From: Caldilineaceae bacterium
GTDB taxonomy: Bacteria; Chloroflexota; Anaerolineae; Caldilineales; Caldilineaceae
Reading direction: 5' to 3'
DNA: 64,000 nt
Assembly (NCBI GenBank): GCA_958295845.1
Contig: OY282376.1
Span: 3,361,022 to 3,425,021 of the forward strand
Shown: one piece after another, positions 17,687 through 26,563 of the stretch
Layout of the letters: every line of letters starts with the position of its first letter
How positions within the stretch are numbered: the stretch's first letter is position 1
The notes under the pieces: generated by a model
What the model saw: the letters and a program-made list of their open reading frames with translations, nothing else
Told to the model about the DNA's origin: nothing
The model's database searches: none
Translations under genes and position numbers: made by a program

Positions 17687-17779
17687 CGTTTGACTTGCGG
17701 GCAGCTTGTGTCCAAAGGGTCCGGAGACGACTAGCCACTGGATCCGTGAAACCAGCCACTGCCGCACAGGAGAATCAGA

Positions 17780-19180
17780 ATGCAACGCTATTCGTCGAAG
17801 CCACAGCTGCAGGCCCTGGAGGATGGAACGGCCCTGCCCTTGATCGTGGCAACGCCGCCCGGACCGGAGTCTCTGCAGTTGACCGAGCGCTTGGGCAAGG
17901 TCGAACCACCAACCAGCTCGGTCATTCCACGAGGCCAGACGCCGGTTTTCTGGGAACGCACACGCGGCGCCAACATCGTCGATGTCGACGGCAACGTATA
18001 CGTCGATCTTACGGCCGCTTTCTGTGTGGCGACGGCGGGCCATAGCAACCCACGCATTGTTCAGGCGATAGCCAAGCAGTCCGGGACCATGATGCATAGC
18101 CAGGGCGGGCTCAACCCCAACCGGCACCGGGTCGAACTAGCTGAAAAGCTTTCGGAGCGCGCGCCTGGCGACCTGTCAGTTTCGCACATCGCCAACACCG
18201 GCGCCGAAGCGGTCGAAACCGCGCTCAAGACCGCCCGCATTTTTACGGGCCGCCACAAGATCATCGCCTTCCAGGGCGGCTTCCATGGCAAGACGACCGG
18301 TGCTTTGTCGGTCTCATCACAGAATTACTACCGAAGTCCTTTCCAGAACATGCTGGCGGATACGACACACGTTCCCTACGCGTATCCCTATCGTTGCCCG
18401 ACGCATTCCGAAGAGGGAGACTGTTACTTCTGCGATGGCGGTTATCTGGAGCATGTGCTGACCATGCCGGATTCCGGCGTGGCCGACGTGGCCGCCATTA
18501 TCATGGAGCCGATCCAGGGACACGGGGGCTGGATTGTGCCGCCGCGGAAGTTCGTGCAGAAGGTGCGGCAACTTTGTGACGAGCACGGCATCCTGCTGAT
18601 CGCCGATGAGATCATCACCGGCTTTGGCCGCACCGGCAACTGGTTTGGGATGGACTATTTCGATGTTGTGCCCGATATCATGGTCGTTGGCAAGGGATTG
18701 GCCAGCGGTTTCCCAATTTCGGCCACGATTATGTCGGATGAGGTCGCGAGCGCGTGGGGGCCGATGATGCATACCAGTACTTTCCTGGGCAATCCGGTTG
18801 GCTGCGCGGCAGCCCTGGCATCGCTGGCGGAGATTGAGGAGAAGGGACTGGTGCAACGCGGCGCGGAACTGGGCGACTATTTCAAATCCAGGTTGCTGGA
18901 ACTCCAGCAGGAGCACCACCTGATCGGTGAAGTGCGGGGCGTGGGTATGATGGTCGGCGTAGAATTCGTCAAAGATCGAGCGACCCGCGAACCGGCAACC
19001 GATGAAGGCGCACGCGTGGTTGAAGGCCTCTTGCAGCGGGGCGTCATCGCCACCAATTACGGCGGCTCCTATCACAACGTTCTTAAGATGTCGCCTCCTC
19101 TTGTCATCACCAAGGAACAGCTCGACTGCGCCATCGAAGCGCTCAACGAAAGTCTCTCCTCGGTCGAAGCTGCCCTGTAA
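17780..19180 (+). CDS. Class III PLP-dependent aminotransferase (4-aminobutyrate/omega-amino acid type)
   Basis: A 466-residue fold-type I aminotransferase. PLP-binding features are Asp276 in L-I-A-D-E-I-I-T-G-F-G-R and the Schiff-base Lys305 in V-V-G-K-G-L-A-S-G-F-P. The N-T-G-A-E-A-V-E-T-A-L-K-T-A-R segment (139-153) contacts the cofactor phosphate. An insertion at 203-222 carries three cysteines (C206, C215, C218), seen in a subset of these enzymes. It transfers an amino group from an omega-amino or similar substrate to a 2-oxoacid. AGGAG precedes the ATG. It lies between DUF3830 and an Asp/Glu-racemase-like gene, so amino-acid catabolism is likely. Confidence 0.9.
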   Translation: MQRYSSKPQLQALEDGTALPLIVATPPGPESLQLTERLGKVEPPTSSVIPRGQTPVFWERTRGANIVDVDGNVYVDLTAAFCVATAGHSNPRIVQAIAKQSGTMMHSQGGLNPNRHRVELAEKLSERAPGDLSVSHIANTGAEAVETALKTARIFTGRHKIIAFQGGFHGKTTGALSVSSQNYYRSPFQNMLADTTHVPYAYPYRCPTHSEEGDCYFCDGGYLEHVLTMPDSGVADVAAIIMEPIQGHGGWIVPPRKFVQKVRQLCDEHGILLIADEIITGFGRTGNWFGMDYFDVVPDIMVVGKGLASGFPISATIMSDEVASAWGPMMHTSTFLGNPVGCAAALASLAEIEEKGLVQRGAELGDYFKSRLLELQQEHHLIGEVRGVGMMVGVEFVKDRATREPATDEGARVVEGLLQRGVIATNYGGSYHNVLKMSPPLVITKEQLDCAIEALNESLSSVEAAL

Positions 19181-19240
19181 GATAGCGGCCCGCGGCTGAC
19201 CGGCGGCCATGCCCGCTGGCGCAAGCAACTGGAGACTGCG

Positions 19241-19978
19241 ATGCTACGTATCGGCATTCTCTATCCGTTGCATTCGGCTGAAGACGATTACCCTAACATG
19301 GCTGCGAGGCTGGAGCCGCCGGTGGAGGTTGCCGTCGCGCACACTGAAGCGGTCGACCTGCACACGGTTGAGGACTGCCGGCGCACGGGGGACTGGGACC
19401 ATCTGGAGCCCGGCGCGGCGGAGCTGCGGACGCTCGGTGTAGATGTGTGCATGTGGGCTTGCACCAGCGGCAGCTTTGTTTACGGGCTGGCCGGGGCTGA
19501 AAAACAGGCGCGGAAGATTGGCAGCTATCTGGGGGTCCCTGCCTCCAGCACTTCACTTTCCTTTGTAAGAGCTATACAGGCCTTAGGCATCTCGCGGGTA
19601 GCGGTCGCCGCCACTTATCCAGAGGATCTGGCGGCTGAATTCGTCGGTTTTCTGGGCGAGGCCGGGATCCAGGTGGTGCATCTGGACAGCCTGGGCATTT
19701 GGACTGCGGTCGAGGTCGGCATTGTTGGGCGGGAGCAGGTAATCGAATTCGTTCAGGCCAACAATCACGCCGATGCTGAAGCCATCCTGATACCCGATAC
19801 AGCCTTGCATACGACTGCGTTCCTGTCCGAGTTGGACAGTGCAGTTGGCAAGCCGGTACTGACAGCCAACCAGGTCACAATGTGGGAAGCCCTGCGGCTG
19901 GGTGGACGAGTCCAGAAGCAAAGAGGTTTCGGCCAACTGTTTGCATTTGCCGGGGACGCGGTAGGAGAAGGAAAGTGA
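19241..19978 (+). CDS. Maleate isomerase/arylmalonate decarboxylase-like protein (Asp/Glu racemase superfamily)
   Basis: A 245-residue protein of the Asp/Glu racemase superfamily. The first active-site block is A-C-T-S-G-S-F with Cys74. The second, where maleate isomerases have a catalytic Cys, reads I-L-I-P-D-T-A-L-H-T, so the second Cys is absent (Asp186-Thr187). Its paralogue at 25253 has both. Loss of one Cys is known to change these enzymes from two-base isomerases to decarboxylase-like or one-sided chemistry, although arylmalonate decarboxylases keep the other Cys. The activity is therefore uncertain. The stop overlaps the next gene's GTG by four bases. Confidence 0.78.
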   Translation: MLRIGILYPLHSAEDDYPNMAARLEPPVEVAVAHTEAVDLHTVEDCRRTGDWDHLEPGAAELRTLGVDVCMWACTSGSFVYGLAGAEKQARKIGSYLGVPASSTSLSFVRAIQALGISRVAVAATYPEDLAAEFVGFLGEAGIQVVHLDSLGIWTAVEVGIVGREQVIEFVQANNHADAEAILIPDTALHTTAFLSELDSAVGKPVLTANQVTMWEALRLGGRVQKQRGFGQLFAFAGDAVGEGK

Positions 19979-21042
19979 ATGGCCGCTTTCGGGAGTACGG
20001 CGACTCCGACCTGCCGGCCCTGGGCGGCCTGTTCGCCCGAGCCGACTCCTGTGACGGCGTGGCGCGCGCGCTGGCCCCTGAAGCGGCAGACGAACTGCCG
20101 CTGTTTGCTTTCGCGCCGCGTTACCCTCTCGGACTTGAGCGCGGCCTGACCCGCGATGAGGTGCGCAGTCGACTCGGGAGCCGCCTGGCAGAGATCGAGC
20201 GGCTGGTCCTTGTTGCTGCGAAGGGCGCTGCCGTGGATGCCTGCGTGACGGTCTACCCGGCCGGCTCCGAAACTTCGTGGATGCTCGACTGGGTGGTGGA
20301 CCTTGGAAAACGGGAGACGGTGGCACTTGACGGGATAATACAGACGGGCCTGGACCGCATCCAACATCTGGCGTCGAAGGGGATGCGTGGGGTAGTCGAT
20401 GACGGCTCCGAGTCAGGGACGGGTGGTGCGCCCGCAGTGTGCAGTGTCGAGGCGCGGGGGTTGCGTGAGGACGGGGACATCAAGGCTGGGCTGAGCAGAG
20501 CCGGTTTCCAGGCGGTGCGGACGTTTGTGATCATGGGCTCCGATCTGGGAACAGCGCCTGCGGGATTCGGGTCGAATGAGCGCGTTCCTGAGGGGATATC
20601 GCTGCGGACCTACCGGTCGGGGGATGCGCCGGCTTGGATTGCGGCTTTCAACGCTTCATTTTCCGACCATTGGGGCGGGTTTTCGTATTCGGACGAGAGC
20701 TGGGCAAGACATGCCACTTCGCCCCGTTTTCGAGAGGAGATCAGCGTTGTGGCCGAGGCGGGAGGAGTTTTCGCCGGCGTCTGCCATTGCGCTCCCAGTC
20801 TCAGTCCCAGGGAAGAGGGCCTCGCGCATCTCCACATTCTTGGCGTCCATCCTGAGTTCAGACGCAGAGGCCTGGGGCATTGTCTGATGCTTGAGGCAAT
20901 GGGCCGGCTGCGGGCAAACGGGTTCAGGCGCGTCGAACTGGATATGGATAGTTTGAATTCCAGGGCGCTGCCGCTCTACGAGCGACTGGGCTTTCGCGAG
21001 CAGGAGGCGATCACAATTTATCGGAGACAGATTGCTCTGTAA
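19975..21042 (+). CDS. Tandem-domain GNAT N-acetyltransferase
   Basis: A 355-residue protein if started at the GTG at 19975, which has AGGAG about seven bases upstream and overlaps the preceding TGA by four bases. A longer form from 19882 would run deep into the upstream gene and is unlikely. The C-terminal domain (about 205-355) is a clear GNAT: H-I-L-G-V-H-P-E-F-R-R-R-G-L-G-H holds the acetyl-CoA loop, followed by E-L-D-M-D-S-L-N-S-R-A-L-P-L-Y-E-R-L-G-F. The N-terminal half is a divergent GNAT-like domain. It would acetylate an amine in the cytoplasm; the acceptor is unknown. Confidence 0.82.
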   Translation: MNGRFREYGDSDLPALGGLFARADSCDGVARALAPEAADELPLFAFAPRYPLGLERGLTRDEVRSRLGSRLAEIERLVLVAAKGAAVDACVTVYPAGSETSWMLDWVVDLGKRETVALDGIIQTGLDRIQHLASKGMRGVVDDGSESGTGGAPAVCSVEARGLREDGDIKAGLSRAGFQAVRTFVIMGSDLGTAPAGFGSNERVPEGISLRTYRSGDAPAWIAAFNASFSDHWGGFSYSDESWARHATSPRFREEISVVAEAGGVFAGVCHCAPSLSPREEGLAHLHILGVHPEFRRRGLGHCLMLEAMGRLRANGFRRVELDMDSLNSRALPLYERLGFREQEAITIYRRQIAL

Positions 21043-21377
21043 CGTGAGGCTGGCAGTGCATCGGGAGTGCCTTCTCGGAAAAAGGGCAGCTACTGAGCCA
21101 TGTCCGATGTGAGCTTGTGGTAGCAGAAACTGCAGTGGTCACAACTGCATCGGTCAATGGCCAACGGTTTGGCGAGCGAGGGGGGGGTAGACACTGTTAG
21201 GTAGACACTAAGTCAGGGAAGAGTACGCACGGTCTCTAGCAAGGGCGGGGCGTTGCGGGGGCGCAGCCCCTGCACAAGGGAGGGCCGAAGGCCCGACCGC
21301 ACAACTGCAGGGGTCAGTGATCAGTGGTCAGTCTTGCGGCGATTGGTTGAGGATGGGTGTGTCGAGGAGAGAGAGGA
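21043..21377. other. Intergenic region carrying dispersed repeat
   Basis: A 335-base gap filled mostly by dispersed repeat copy B (21183-21302) and short ctgcag/gtcagtg repeats on both sides (about 21127-21165 and 21303-21335). No gene is seen. Confidence 0.6.
21183..21302. repeat. Dispersed structured repeat, copy B
   Basis: About 120 bases matching copy A from ggggtagacactgtt through gggcggggcgttgcgggggc and gggccgaaggccc. Both inner stems are intact. The outer stem is weaker, because the 3' arm reads gaccgca instead of gaacgcc. It lies between the GNAT and Gfo/Idh genes. Confidence 0.8.
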
Positions 21378-22433
21378 TTGGCCGATTACAGGGCAGGGAT
21401 CGTCGGTTGCGGCCACATTGCGCGCGTTCACGCCGGCGGCTACCGGGCCACGGGTGGGGTAAACCTGGTGGCGGCGGCCGACATTGTGCCGGAGGCGTTG
21501 GAGACGTTCGGGGAAGAGTGGGGCGTGGAGGGGCGATACACCGACTACGCCGAGATGCTCGCCCAGGAGAAGCTGGACATCCTCAGCGTCTGCACGCGCA
21601 ACCATCAGCACGTTGCACCGACACTGGCCGGAGCGGAGGCGGGCGTGCGCGCCATCTTCTGCGAAAAGCCGATGGCGATGAATCTGGGCGAGGCCGACAG
21701 CATGGTCGGGGCCTGTGAACGGGCAGGCGTCAAGCTGACCGTGGACCACACGATGCGGTTCGAAGCGAACTACATGCATATCAAGGAGCGGATCGAACAA
21801 GGCGCGATTGGAGAGTTGCTCAGCGTAGAGGTGGGGGCTATCGGCGATCTGGGCGAGCTGACGCACAACGTAACACACAGCTTTGACACGCTTTGCATGT
21901 TCGGCGGCGAACCTGCGTGGATGTTCGCTCATCTGGAGCGCGATATCGAGCGCAACCCGGAGAGAGAGGACCTGTTCGCCCTGGTGGGTTTTGCCAACGG
22001 CGTGCGGGGCAAGCTGACTTATGGCGGCTATACGAATTACCGGTATGAAGGCTTTGTCTGGGAGGGAACGGAGGGACGGATCGAGGCGAGGGCCGCTAAC
22101 GGCTGGCTACCACAGGTACGTTGCTGGACACACGATCAGCCCGGCGAAACCGGGTTCCGTGACGGCACACCGATTCCGACATTGGAGAATGACCCGTGGG
22201 AGGCCGCGATAGGCGAAGTGGTGGCCAGCCTTGACGAAAACCGTGCATCAGTCTCCGACGGACGCGCGGGCCGGCTGGCGCTGTCAATGACGATGGCGGC
22301 GTATGAGTCGCGGCGGCAAGGAGGCGTAAAGATTCAATTTCCTTTTGACATACAGGAGTCGCCCCTGGACATGATGCTGGAGAGCGGGAAATTGCCCAAG
22401 ATCTGGGGACGCGGCATCAAGGCATGGACCTAG
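21378..22433 (+). CDS. Gfo/Idh/MocA family oxidoreductase
   Basis: An NAD(P)-dependent sugar-type dehydrogenase of about 351 residues. The N-terminal Rossmann motif is G-I-V-G-C-G-H-I-A (7-15), and the catalytic Lys lies in C-E-K-P (95-98). The C-terminal beta-sheet domain contains G-A-I-G-D-L-G-E-L-T-H-N. I chose TTG at 21378 because AGGAGAG lies just upstream; a GTG at 21357 is an alternative. It would oxidise or reduce a polyol, sugar or sugar acid. It follows repeat copy B and precedes a VOC gene by 15 bases, so it probably starts a new transcription unit. Confidence 0.85.
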   Translation: MADYRAGIVGCGHIARVHAGGYRATGGVNLVAAADIVPEALETFGEEWGVEGRYTDYAEMLAQEKLDILSVCTRNHQHVAPTLAGAEAGVRAIFCEKPMAMNLGEADSMVGACERAGVKLTVDHTMRFEANYMHIKERIEQGAIGELLSVEVGAIGDLGELTHNVTHSFDTLCMFGGEPAWMFAHLERDIERNPEREDLFALVGFANGVRGKLTYGGYTNYRYEGFVWEGTEGRIEARAANGWLPQVRCWTHDQPGETGFRDGTPIPTLENDPWEAAIGEVVASLDENRASVSDGRAGRLALSMTMAAYESRRQGGVKIQFPFDIQESPLDMMLESGKLPKIWGRGIKAWT

Positions 22434-22448
22434 TAAAGGAGATTGGCA

Positions 22449-22868
22449 ATGGCTTTTCTACGCCATGTGGCATTGAGAACAAAGGACCTGGAACGGTCGC
22501 GGGCATTTTACGAGAAGATACTGGGGCTCAGTTTTTTGCGCTACGTGTATGATGAGAACTACCCGCCGGGATGCTATCTCTCGGACGGCTCGGTCAATAT
22601 GACGCTCATCCAATACGTAGGTGAGGAGAGGCCGCCCATTGCGCATGAAGGCGAATATATTCACCTGGGTTTTATCGTCGACAATCTGGAGGAAACCTAT
22701 CACCTGTTGCGCGCCGAGGGGGCGGAGATTCTGGTCGAGGACGTGAAGGTGGAGAGGGAGTTCAACTATGACCATGTGCCGGAAGGGTCGCTGAAGACGA
22801 CGGACCCCGACGGCAACATCCTGGACATCACCGAACGCAAAGATGAGTGGGACGGCGTCCAGCTGTAG
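22449..22868 (+). CDS. VOC (glyoxalase/extradiol dioxygenase) superfamily protein
   Basis: A 139-residue protein with paired beta-alpha-beta-beta-beta modules: L-R-H-V-A-L-R-T-K-D-L-E-R-S-R-A-F-Y at the start and Y-I-H-L-G-F-I-V-D-N-L-E-E-T in the second module. The end reads T-D-P-D-G-N-I-L-D-I-T-E. His6, a His in the second module and the terminal Glu are candidate metal ligands, as in glyoxalase I. GGAG seven bases before the ATG at 22449 sets the start; an in-frame TTG six bases upstream is less likely. It may be an isomerase or epimerase in the same pathway as the flanking genes. Confidence 0.85.
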   Translation: MAFLRHVALRTKDLERSRAFYEKILGLSFLRYVYDENYPPGCYLSDGSVNMTLIQYVGEERPPIAHEGEYIHLGFIVDNLEETYHLLRAEGAEILVEDVKVEREFNYDHVPEGSLKTTDPDGNILDITERKDEWDGVQL

Positions 22869-23003
22869 CTGGATGGACGCGGATTCCCGGGTCAGGAAGC
22901 AAATCTATCTGACAGGCAGCGACGGCGCTGCCTGGAGTCGAATGATTATATATATTGACAGTACAGAGGACAGTTCACCACAGGATTCCGGAGGCTTGAA
23001 TCG

Positions 23004-23891
23004 ATGAGAATCGCCCTGTTTGCTCATGAGGACCACAACCACATTGGCATTGTAACCGACTTCGGGATGCTGGATTTTTCGCGCGCGTATCAGGCGCAGC
23101 AGCTGATCCAGCACGGCGACGAGAGCCCGCGACTGATCACTGACATGGTTGCACTGATGAAGGCGGGCCTGTTTAACGCAGAGACATTTCATTCGACGAT
23201 GATGTTTGTCTTTGAGCATCATCTGAATGGCGCCTTCACTGTCGCCGATCCTGCGCTGCGCACACCGATTCCTCAGCCGGGCAAGCTGATCGCGCTGGGG
23301 GGAAATTTTTCGCATCCCGGTGAGGAAGACCCGGATGAGCCGCCGCTCTTCTTCAAGCCGACCTCTTCCATTATCGGGCCCGGCGAGCCAATCGTGTTCC
23401 GGCGGGGTCTGAATGTGGTGGAGCCGGAGATCGAGTTGACGGTCGTCATTGGTAAGGAGGGCAGCCACATTTCGCGTGCGGATGCGGACGAATACGTGGC
23501 CGGCTACACGCTGCTCAATGACGTGACGGCGCGTGATCTGCAGAATGTTGCCTTCGAGGTGCAGCGTCCGTGGTCGTACACGAAGGGGGTCGACACGTTT
23601 ACCCCGATCGGGCCGCATGTCGTGCTGCCGGGCGCGGTCAGCGACCCACACAATCTGGCGATGACAATGCGTGTCAATGGCGAGGAGATCGAGCACGCCA
23701 ATACGAATACGATGCTGTTTCAGGTTCCGGTATTGATCGAGTATATCAGCCAGTACATGAGGCTGGAGCCGGGCGACATGATCGCCACGGGGACACCGGT
23801 GCATCCGCCGGGCCTCAAGCCGGGAGACACGGTTGAGCTGGAGATCGAGGAGATCGGTGTCTTAAGCAATCCTGTCGTGGCGGACAACTGA
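23004..23891 (+). CDS. Fumarylacetoacetate hydrolase (FAH) family protein
   Basis: A 295-residue protein with the FAH core. Metal ligands are seen in V-V-E-P-E-I-E-L (Glu140, Glu142) and L-L-N-D-V-T-A-R-D (Asp173), and the C-terminal M-I-A-T-G-T-P and G-D-T-V-E-L-E-I-E-E-I-G motifs are present. The family includes acylpyruvate hydrolases, 2-oxohept-3-enedioate hydratases and decarboxylases acting on 2-oxoacid intermediates. A GGAGG ribosome site lies upstream of the ATG. The next gene begins one base after the stop. It probably splits or decarboxylates a product of the racemase/aminotransferase pathway. Confidence 0.9.
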   Translation: MRIALFAHEDHNHIGIVTDFGMLDFSRAYQAQQLIQHGDESPRLITDMVALMKAGLFNAETFHSTMMFVFEHHLNGAFTVADPALRTPIPQPGKLIALGGNFSHPGEEDPDEPPLFFKPTSSIIGPGEPIVFRRGLNVVEPEIELTVVIGKEGSHISRADADEYVAGYTLLNDVTARDLQNVAFEVQRPWSYTKGVDTFTPIGPHVVLPGAVSDPHNLAMTMRVNGEEIEHANTNTMLFQVPVLIEYISQYMRLEPGDMIATGTPVHPPGLKPGDTVELEIEEIGVLSNPVVADN

Positions 23892-23892
23892 G

Positions 23893-25122
23893 ATGGGAAC
23901 ACGGCGCCTGCTGAGCCTTGACGTGGCGGCTACGGCTGGCGTGGAGCCAACGGAAGAGGCTCTGCTGAGCGCGGCGATCGATCTTGAAATGTTGGGGGTC
24001 GAGCCGGCGCATATCGAGCAGCGCCAGGTCGGGTTCTGGATGCAGGAGAGGTTGCCGGACGGCCAGACTGTCAGCGTACCGGCCCAGGCCGAGATTTTGC
24101 CTGACCCGCAGGGTCGAATCAAGCTGACCTGGTTGGCGCCGCGCTCAGCAAGTGCGGCGCGGCGCGTCAACCTCGAACTGGCGGATCGCGTCAACGGGAA
24201 AGCCCTGCCTTTTCCGGGGGTCCAGGTCTTGCCGGACGCCAATGAGCGTGTCTGGGTGAGTCACGACAATCGCAACCTGTTGGGGTACTGCTACAGCGGA
24301 CAGTATCGCAAGCCGTTCTTCTACCCTGTTAGGGGTCCAAGCGGGCGATCGGTGACGCGACTTGGGCATCCGCGTGACTTCGGCGGCGGCCACGACCATC
24401 ACCGTTCATTGTGGATCGAGCACGAAAATGTGAACGATGTCAGCTTTGAGACAGAGCATTTGCACTTCTATGCCGGAACAGACTCCCCGCTGGTGGGCAT
24501 TGGCCGCATCGCGCACGACAGATTTCTGCGGCAAGAGGATGGACCGGTGTACGCGCGGTTGGAGATGGCGCTAGACTGGGTCAGCCATGAGGGGGACGTG
24601 TTGCTCAACGAGATCCGACGCGTGCGCGTCTATCCTCTGGCCGGAGGGGAGCAGCTGATCGACTTCGACTTGACTTTCCAGCCTCAGGTTGAACAGGTCA
24701 CGTTTGGGCAGTCCACGTTTGGCATCCTAGCAGCGCGCGTGGCCCATCCTCTGGAAGTGCTGCGGGGGGGCGGGCGCATCCTCAACGCGCGCGGCGCCCT
24801 GAATGAGGAGGGGGTCCATCGTCAGACGGCGGAGTGGTGCGACTACGCCGGGCCGATCAGCCCTGACGAAACGAACGGGATTGCAGTTCTTGGCCATCCG
24901 GAGAACATCCACCATCCCCACAGATGGCACGTGCGCGACGATGGCTGGATGTGTGCGGCACCTTTTGCGCGCCATGCCAAGACCATACACGGCGGCGAAA
25001 CACTGAGCATTCGATTTCGGGTCTTTGTTCACGACGGTGACCACGCGTCCCGCATCGCGGTCCGCTATGCCGAGTTCGCGCAGCCTGCGACGGTGTCGGT
25101 GTCAGAAGGAGAGGGAGGCTGA
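23893..25122 (+). CDS. PmoA-like / DUF6807 family protein
   Basis: A 409-residue protein. The C-terminal two-thirds resembles proteins annotated as PmoA-like (DUF6807), with V-S-H-D-N-R-N-L-L-G-Y, then P-F-F-Y-P-V, H-P-R-D-F, H-D-H-H-R-S-L-W and a later H-P-E-N-I-H-H-P-H-R-W. The His-rich motifs suggest metal or sugar binding. The N-terminal about 110 residues are a separate region that I do not recognise. Despite the name there is no basis to call it a methane monooxygenase subunit. It starts one base after the FAH-family stop. The function is unknown; sugar-related catabolism is the usual context. Confidence 0.65.
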   Translation: MGTRRLLSLDVAATAGVEPTEEALLSAAIDLEMLGVEPAHIEQRQVGFWMQERLPDGQTVSVPAQAEILPDPQGRIKLTWLAPRSASAARRVNLELADRVNGKALPFPGVQVLPDANERVWVSHDNRNLLGYCYSGQYRKPFFYPVRGPSGRSVTRLGHPRDFGGGHDHHRSLWIEHENVNDVSFETEHLHFYAGTDSPLVGIGRIAHDRFLRQEDGPVYARLEMALDWVSHEGDVLLNEIRRVRVYPLAGGEQLIDFDLTFQPQVEQVTFGQSTFGILAARVAHPLEVLRGGGRILNARGALNEEGVHRQTAEWCDYAGPISPDETNGIAVLGHPENIHHPHRWHVRDDGWMCAAPFARHAKTIHGGETLSIRFRVFVHDGDHASRIAVRYAEFAQPATVSVSEGEGG

Positions 25123-25252
25123 CAAGGTATTGACGGGAATCTGGCGACAAATCAAGTTGACGGCGTTAAGCATGCCGTATTGTGTGAGGATGGTTCGTCG
25201 ACCTGGAAGAAATGTGCTAACAGGGCTGAGCGCGGTAAAGGAGGAAAGGTAG

Positions 25253-26014
25253 ATGGCGCAAAATCATCAGACGCTGGGGGCGATCTATCCAGACGATATG
25301 TGGTTGGATCACGACATCAACCGGATGCTCGATGAGATCCGCAAGTATCTGCCGGAGCAGGTGCCGATGGTGTCGGCAAGGACGCATGTGCCGATGTTTC
25401 AGGTGGGGGCGGATGAGCCGGCCGATGGCAGCAGCGTGGAACTGGGCATCTGGCTGGCGGAAAATGGAGACATAGAAGCGGCCGCCGCCAGGTTGATGCG
25501 GCTTAAGCCGAGCGTTTTCGCCTACTACTGCACGACGGCCAGCTTTGTGCAGGGCGTTGCCGGCGACGAGGCGCTGAAGAAACGGGTTGAGGACGCCACC
25601 GGGCTGCCGTGCACAACTTCCAGCAGCGCTATCGTCAGTGCGCTCCACTGCCTGGAAGTGCGGCGGGTCGCGACTGCCTCGCCGTACATGGAAGACGTGA
25701 ACCAGGCGCTCATCGGTTTTCTGGGCGAGTGCGACATTGAGGTGGTGAACAGCAATCCCCTGCACTATCTGCAGGACCACGGGATTGTGCCGCCGGAAAC
25801 GATTCGCGAGGCGGCGCAAGCTGCCGACGTGCCTGAGGCGGACGCAATTCTAATCAGTTGTACCGGCCAGAAGACGGCCGACTTCATCACTGACTTGGAA
25901 CAGGAACTCGGCAAGCCGGTGGTTACGTCGAATCAGGCGACGGGCTGGCAAGCGTTGAAGATGATGGGGGTCGAGCCGCGTTTGCCGGGTCGGGGCGTGT
26001 TGTTCGGGAACTGA
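25253..26014 (+). CDS. Maleate isomerase-like protein (Asp/Glu racemase superfamily)
   Basis: A 253-residue paralogue of the protein at 19241. It keeps both active-site cysteines: Cys93 in Y-Y-C-T-T-A-S-F and Cys203 in L-I-S-C-T-G-Q-K. This is the two-cysteine arrangement of maleate cis-trans isomerases and Asp/Glu racemases. It would isomerise or racemise a dicarboxylic acid in the cytoplasm. An AAAGGAGGAAAG ribosome site precedes the ATG. It is followed 32 bases later by a DUF3830 gene. Confidence 0.85.
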   Translation: MAQNHQTLGAIYPDDMWLDHDINRMLDEIRKYLPEQVPMVSARTHVPMFQVGADEPADGSSVELGIWLAENGDIEAAAARLMRLKPSVFAYYCTTASFVQGVAGDEALKKRVEDATGLPCTTSSSAIVSALHCLEVRRVATASPYMEDVNQALIGFLGECDIEVVNSNPLHYLQDHGIVPPETIREAAQAADVPEADAILISCTGQKTADFITDLEQELGKPVVTSNQATGWQALKMMGVEPRLPGRGVLFGN

Positions 26015-26046
26015 CAGGAAAATCGAGAGAAAGGGGACAATAACAT

Positions 26047-26532
26047 ATGGCCCGCAAAATCAGGATCTCATTCGAGAAACATAACGTTTCTGCGGTGGCA
26101 GAACTGCTGGATGACGCCGCACCGTTGACCGCCGAGGCCTTCTGGAACGCGTTACCGCTATCGGGCGACGCATACCATGCGAAATGGGCTAACAACGAGG
26201 TTTATATCCTCACGCCCCCGTTTGCCGAGAAGGATCCTGATAGAGAGAACGCCACGGTCTTCCCTATCCCCGGCGATATTCTCTACTTGCCGGTGCCTCC
26301 CGGTACCAAAGTCCCGACCGAAATGGCGGCGCAGTGTCGCGAGACGGGGTTGATCGACCTTGCGATTTTCTACGGGAGGGACAACTACCTGCTGGGTCCG
26401 GACGGACATATGCCCGGGAATCTGTTCGCCACCATTACAGAGGGGCTTAGTGAGCTGGCGGAAGCTTGCCAGGACCTGTGGCGCAACGGCGCAGGGGACG
26501 AACGCATGACTTTCAGTCGTCTCGATGAATGA
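26047..26532 (+). CDS. DUF3830 family protein (paralogue)
   Basis: A 161-residue protein with the same blocks as the one at 17198: F-W-N-A-L-P-L-S-G-D-A-Y-H-A-K-W, F-Y-G-R-D-N-Y-L-L-G-P and M-P-G-N-L-F-A-T-I-T. A GAAAGGGGA ribosome site lies upstream. It ends the 17-26.5 kb cluster and directly follows the two-cysteine maleate isomerase-like gene. The first paralogue is separated from the one-cysteine isomerase-like gene only by the aminotransferase. Two DUF3830/racemase-family pairs are therefore present, suggesting ancient duplication and paired function. Confidence 0.88.
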   Translation: MARKIRISFEKHNVSAVAELLDDAAPLTAEAFWNALPLSGDAYHAKWANNEVYILTPPFAEKDPDRENATVFPIPGDILYLPVPPGTKVPTEMAAQCRETGLIDLAIFYGRDNYLLGPDGHMPGNLFATITEGLSELAEACQDLWRNGAGDERMTFSRLDE

Positions 26533-26563
26533 GCTTTACCCGAGAGGGCGGCGTGCGGCCTTC

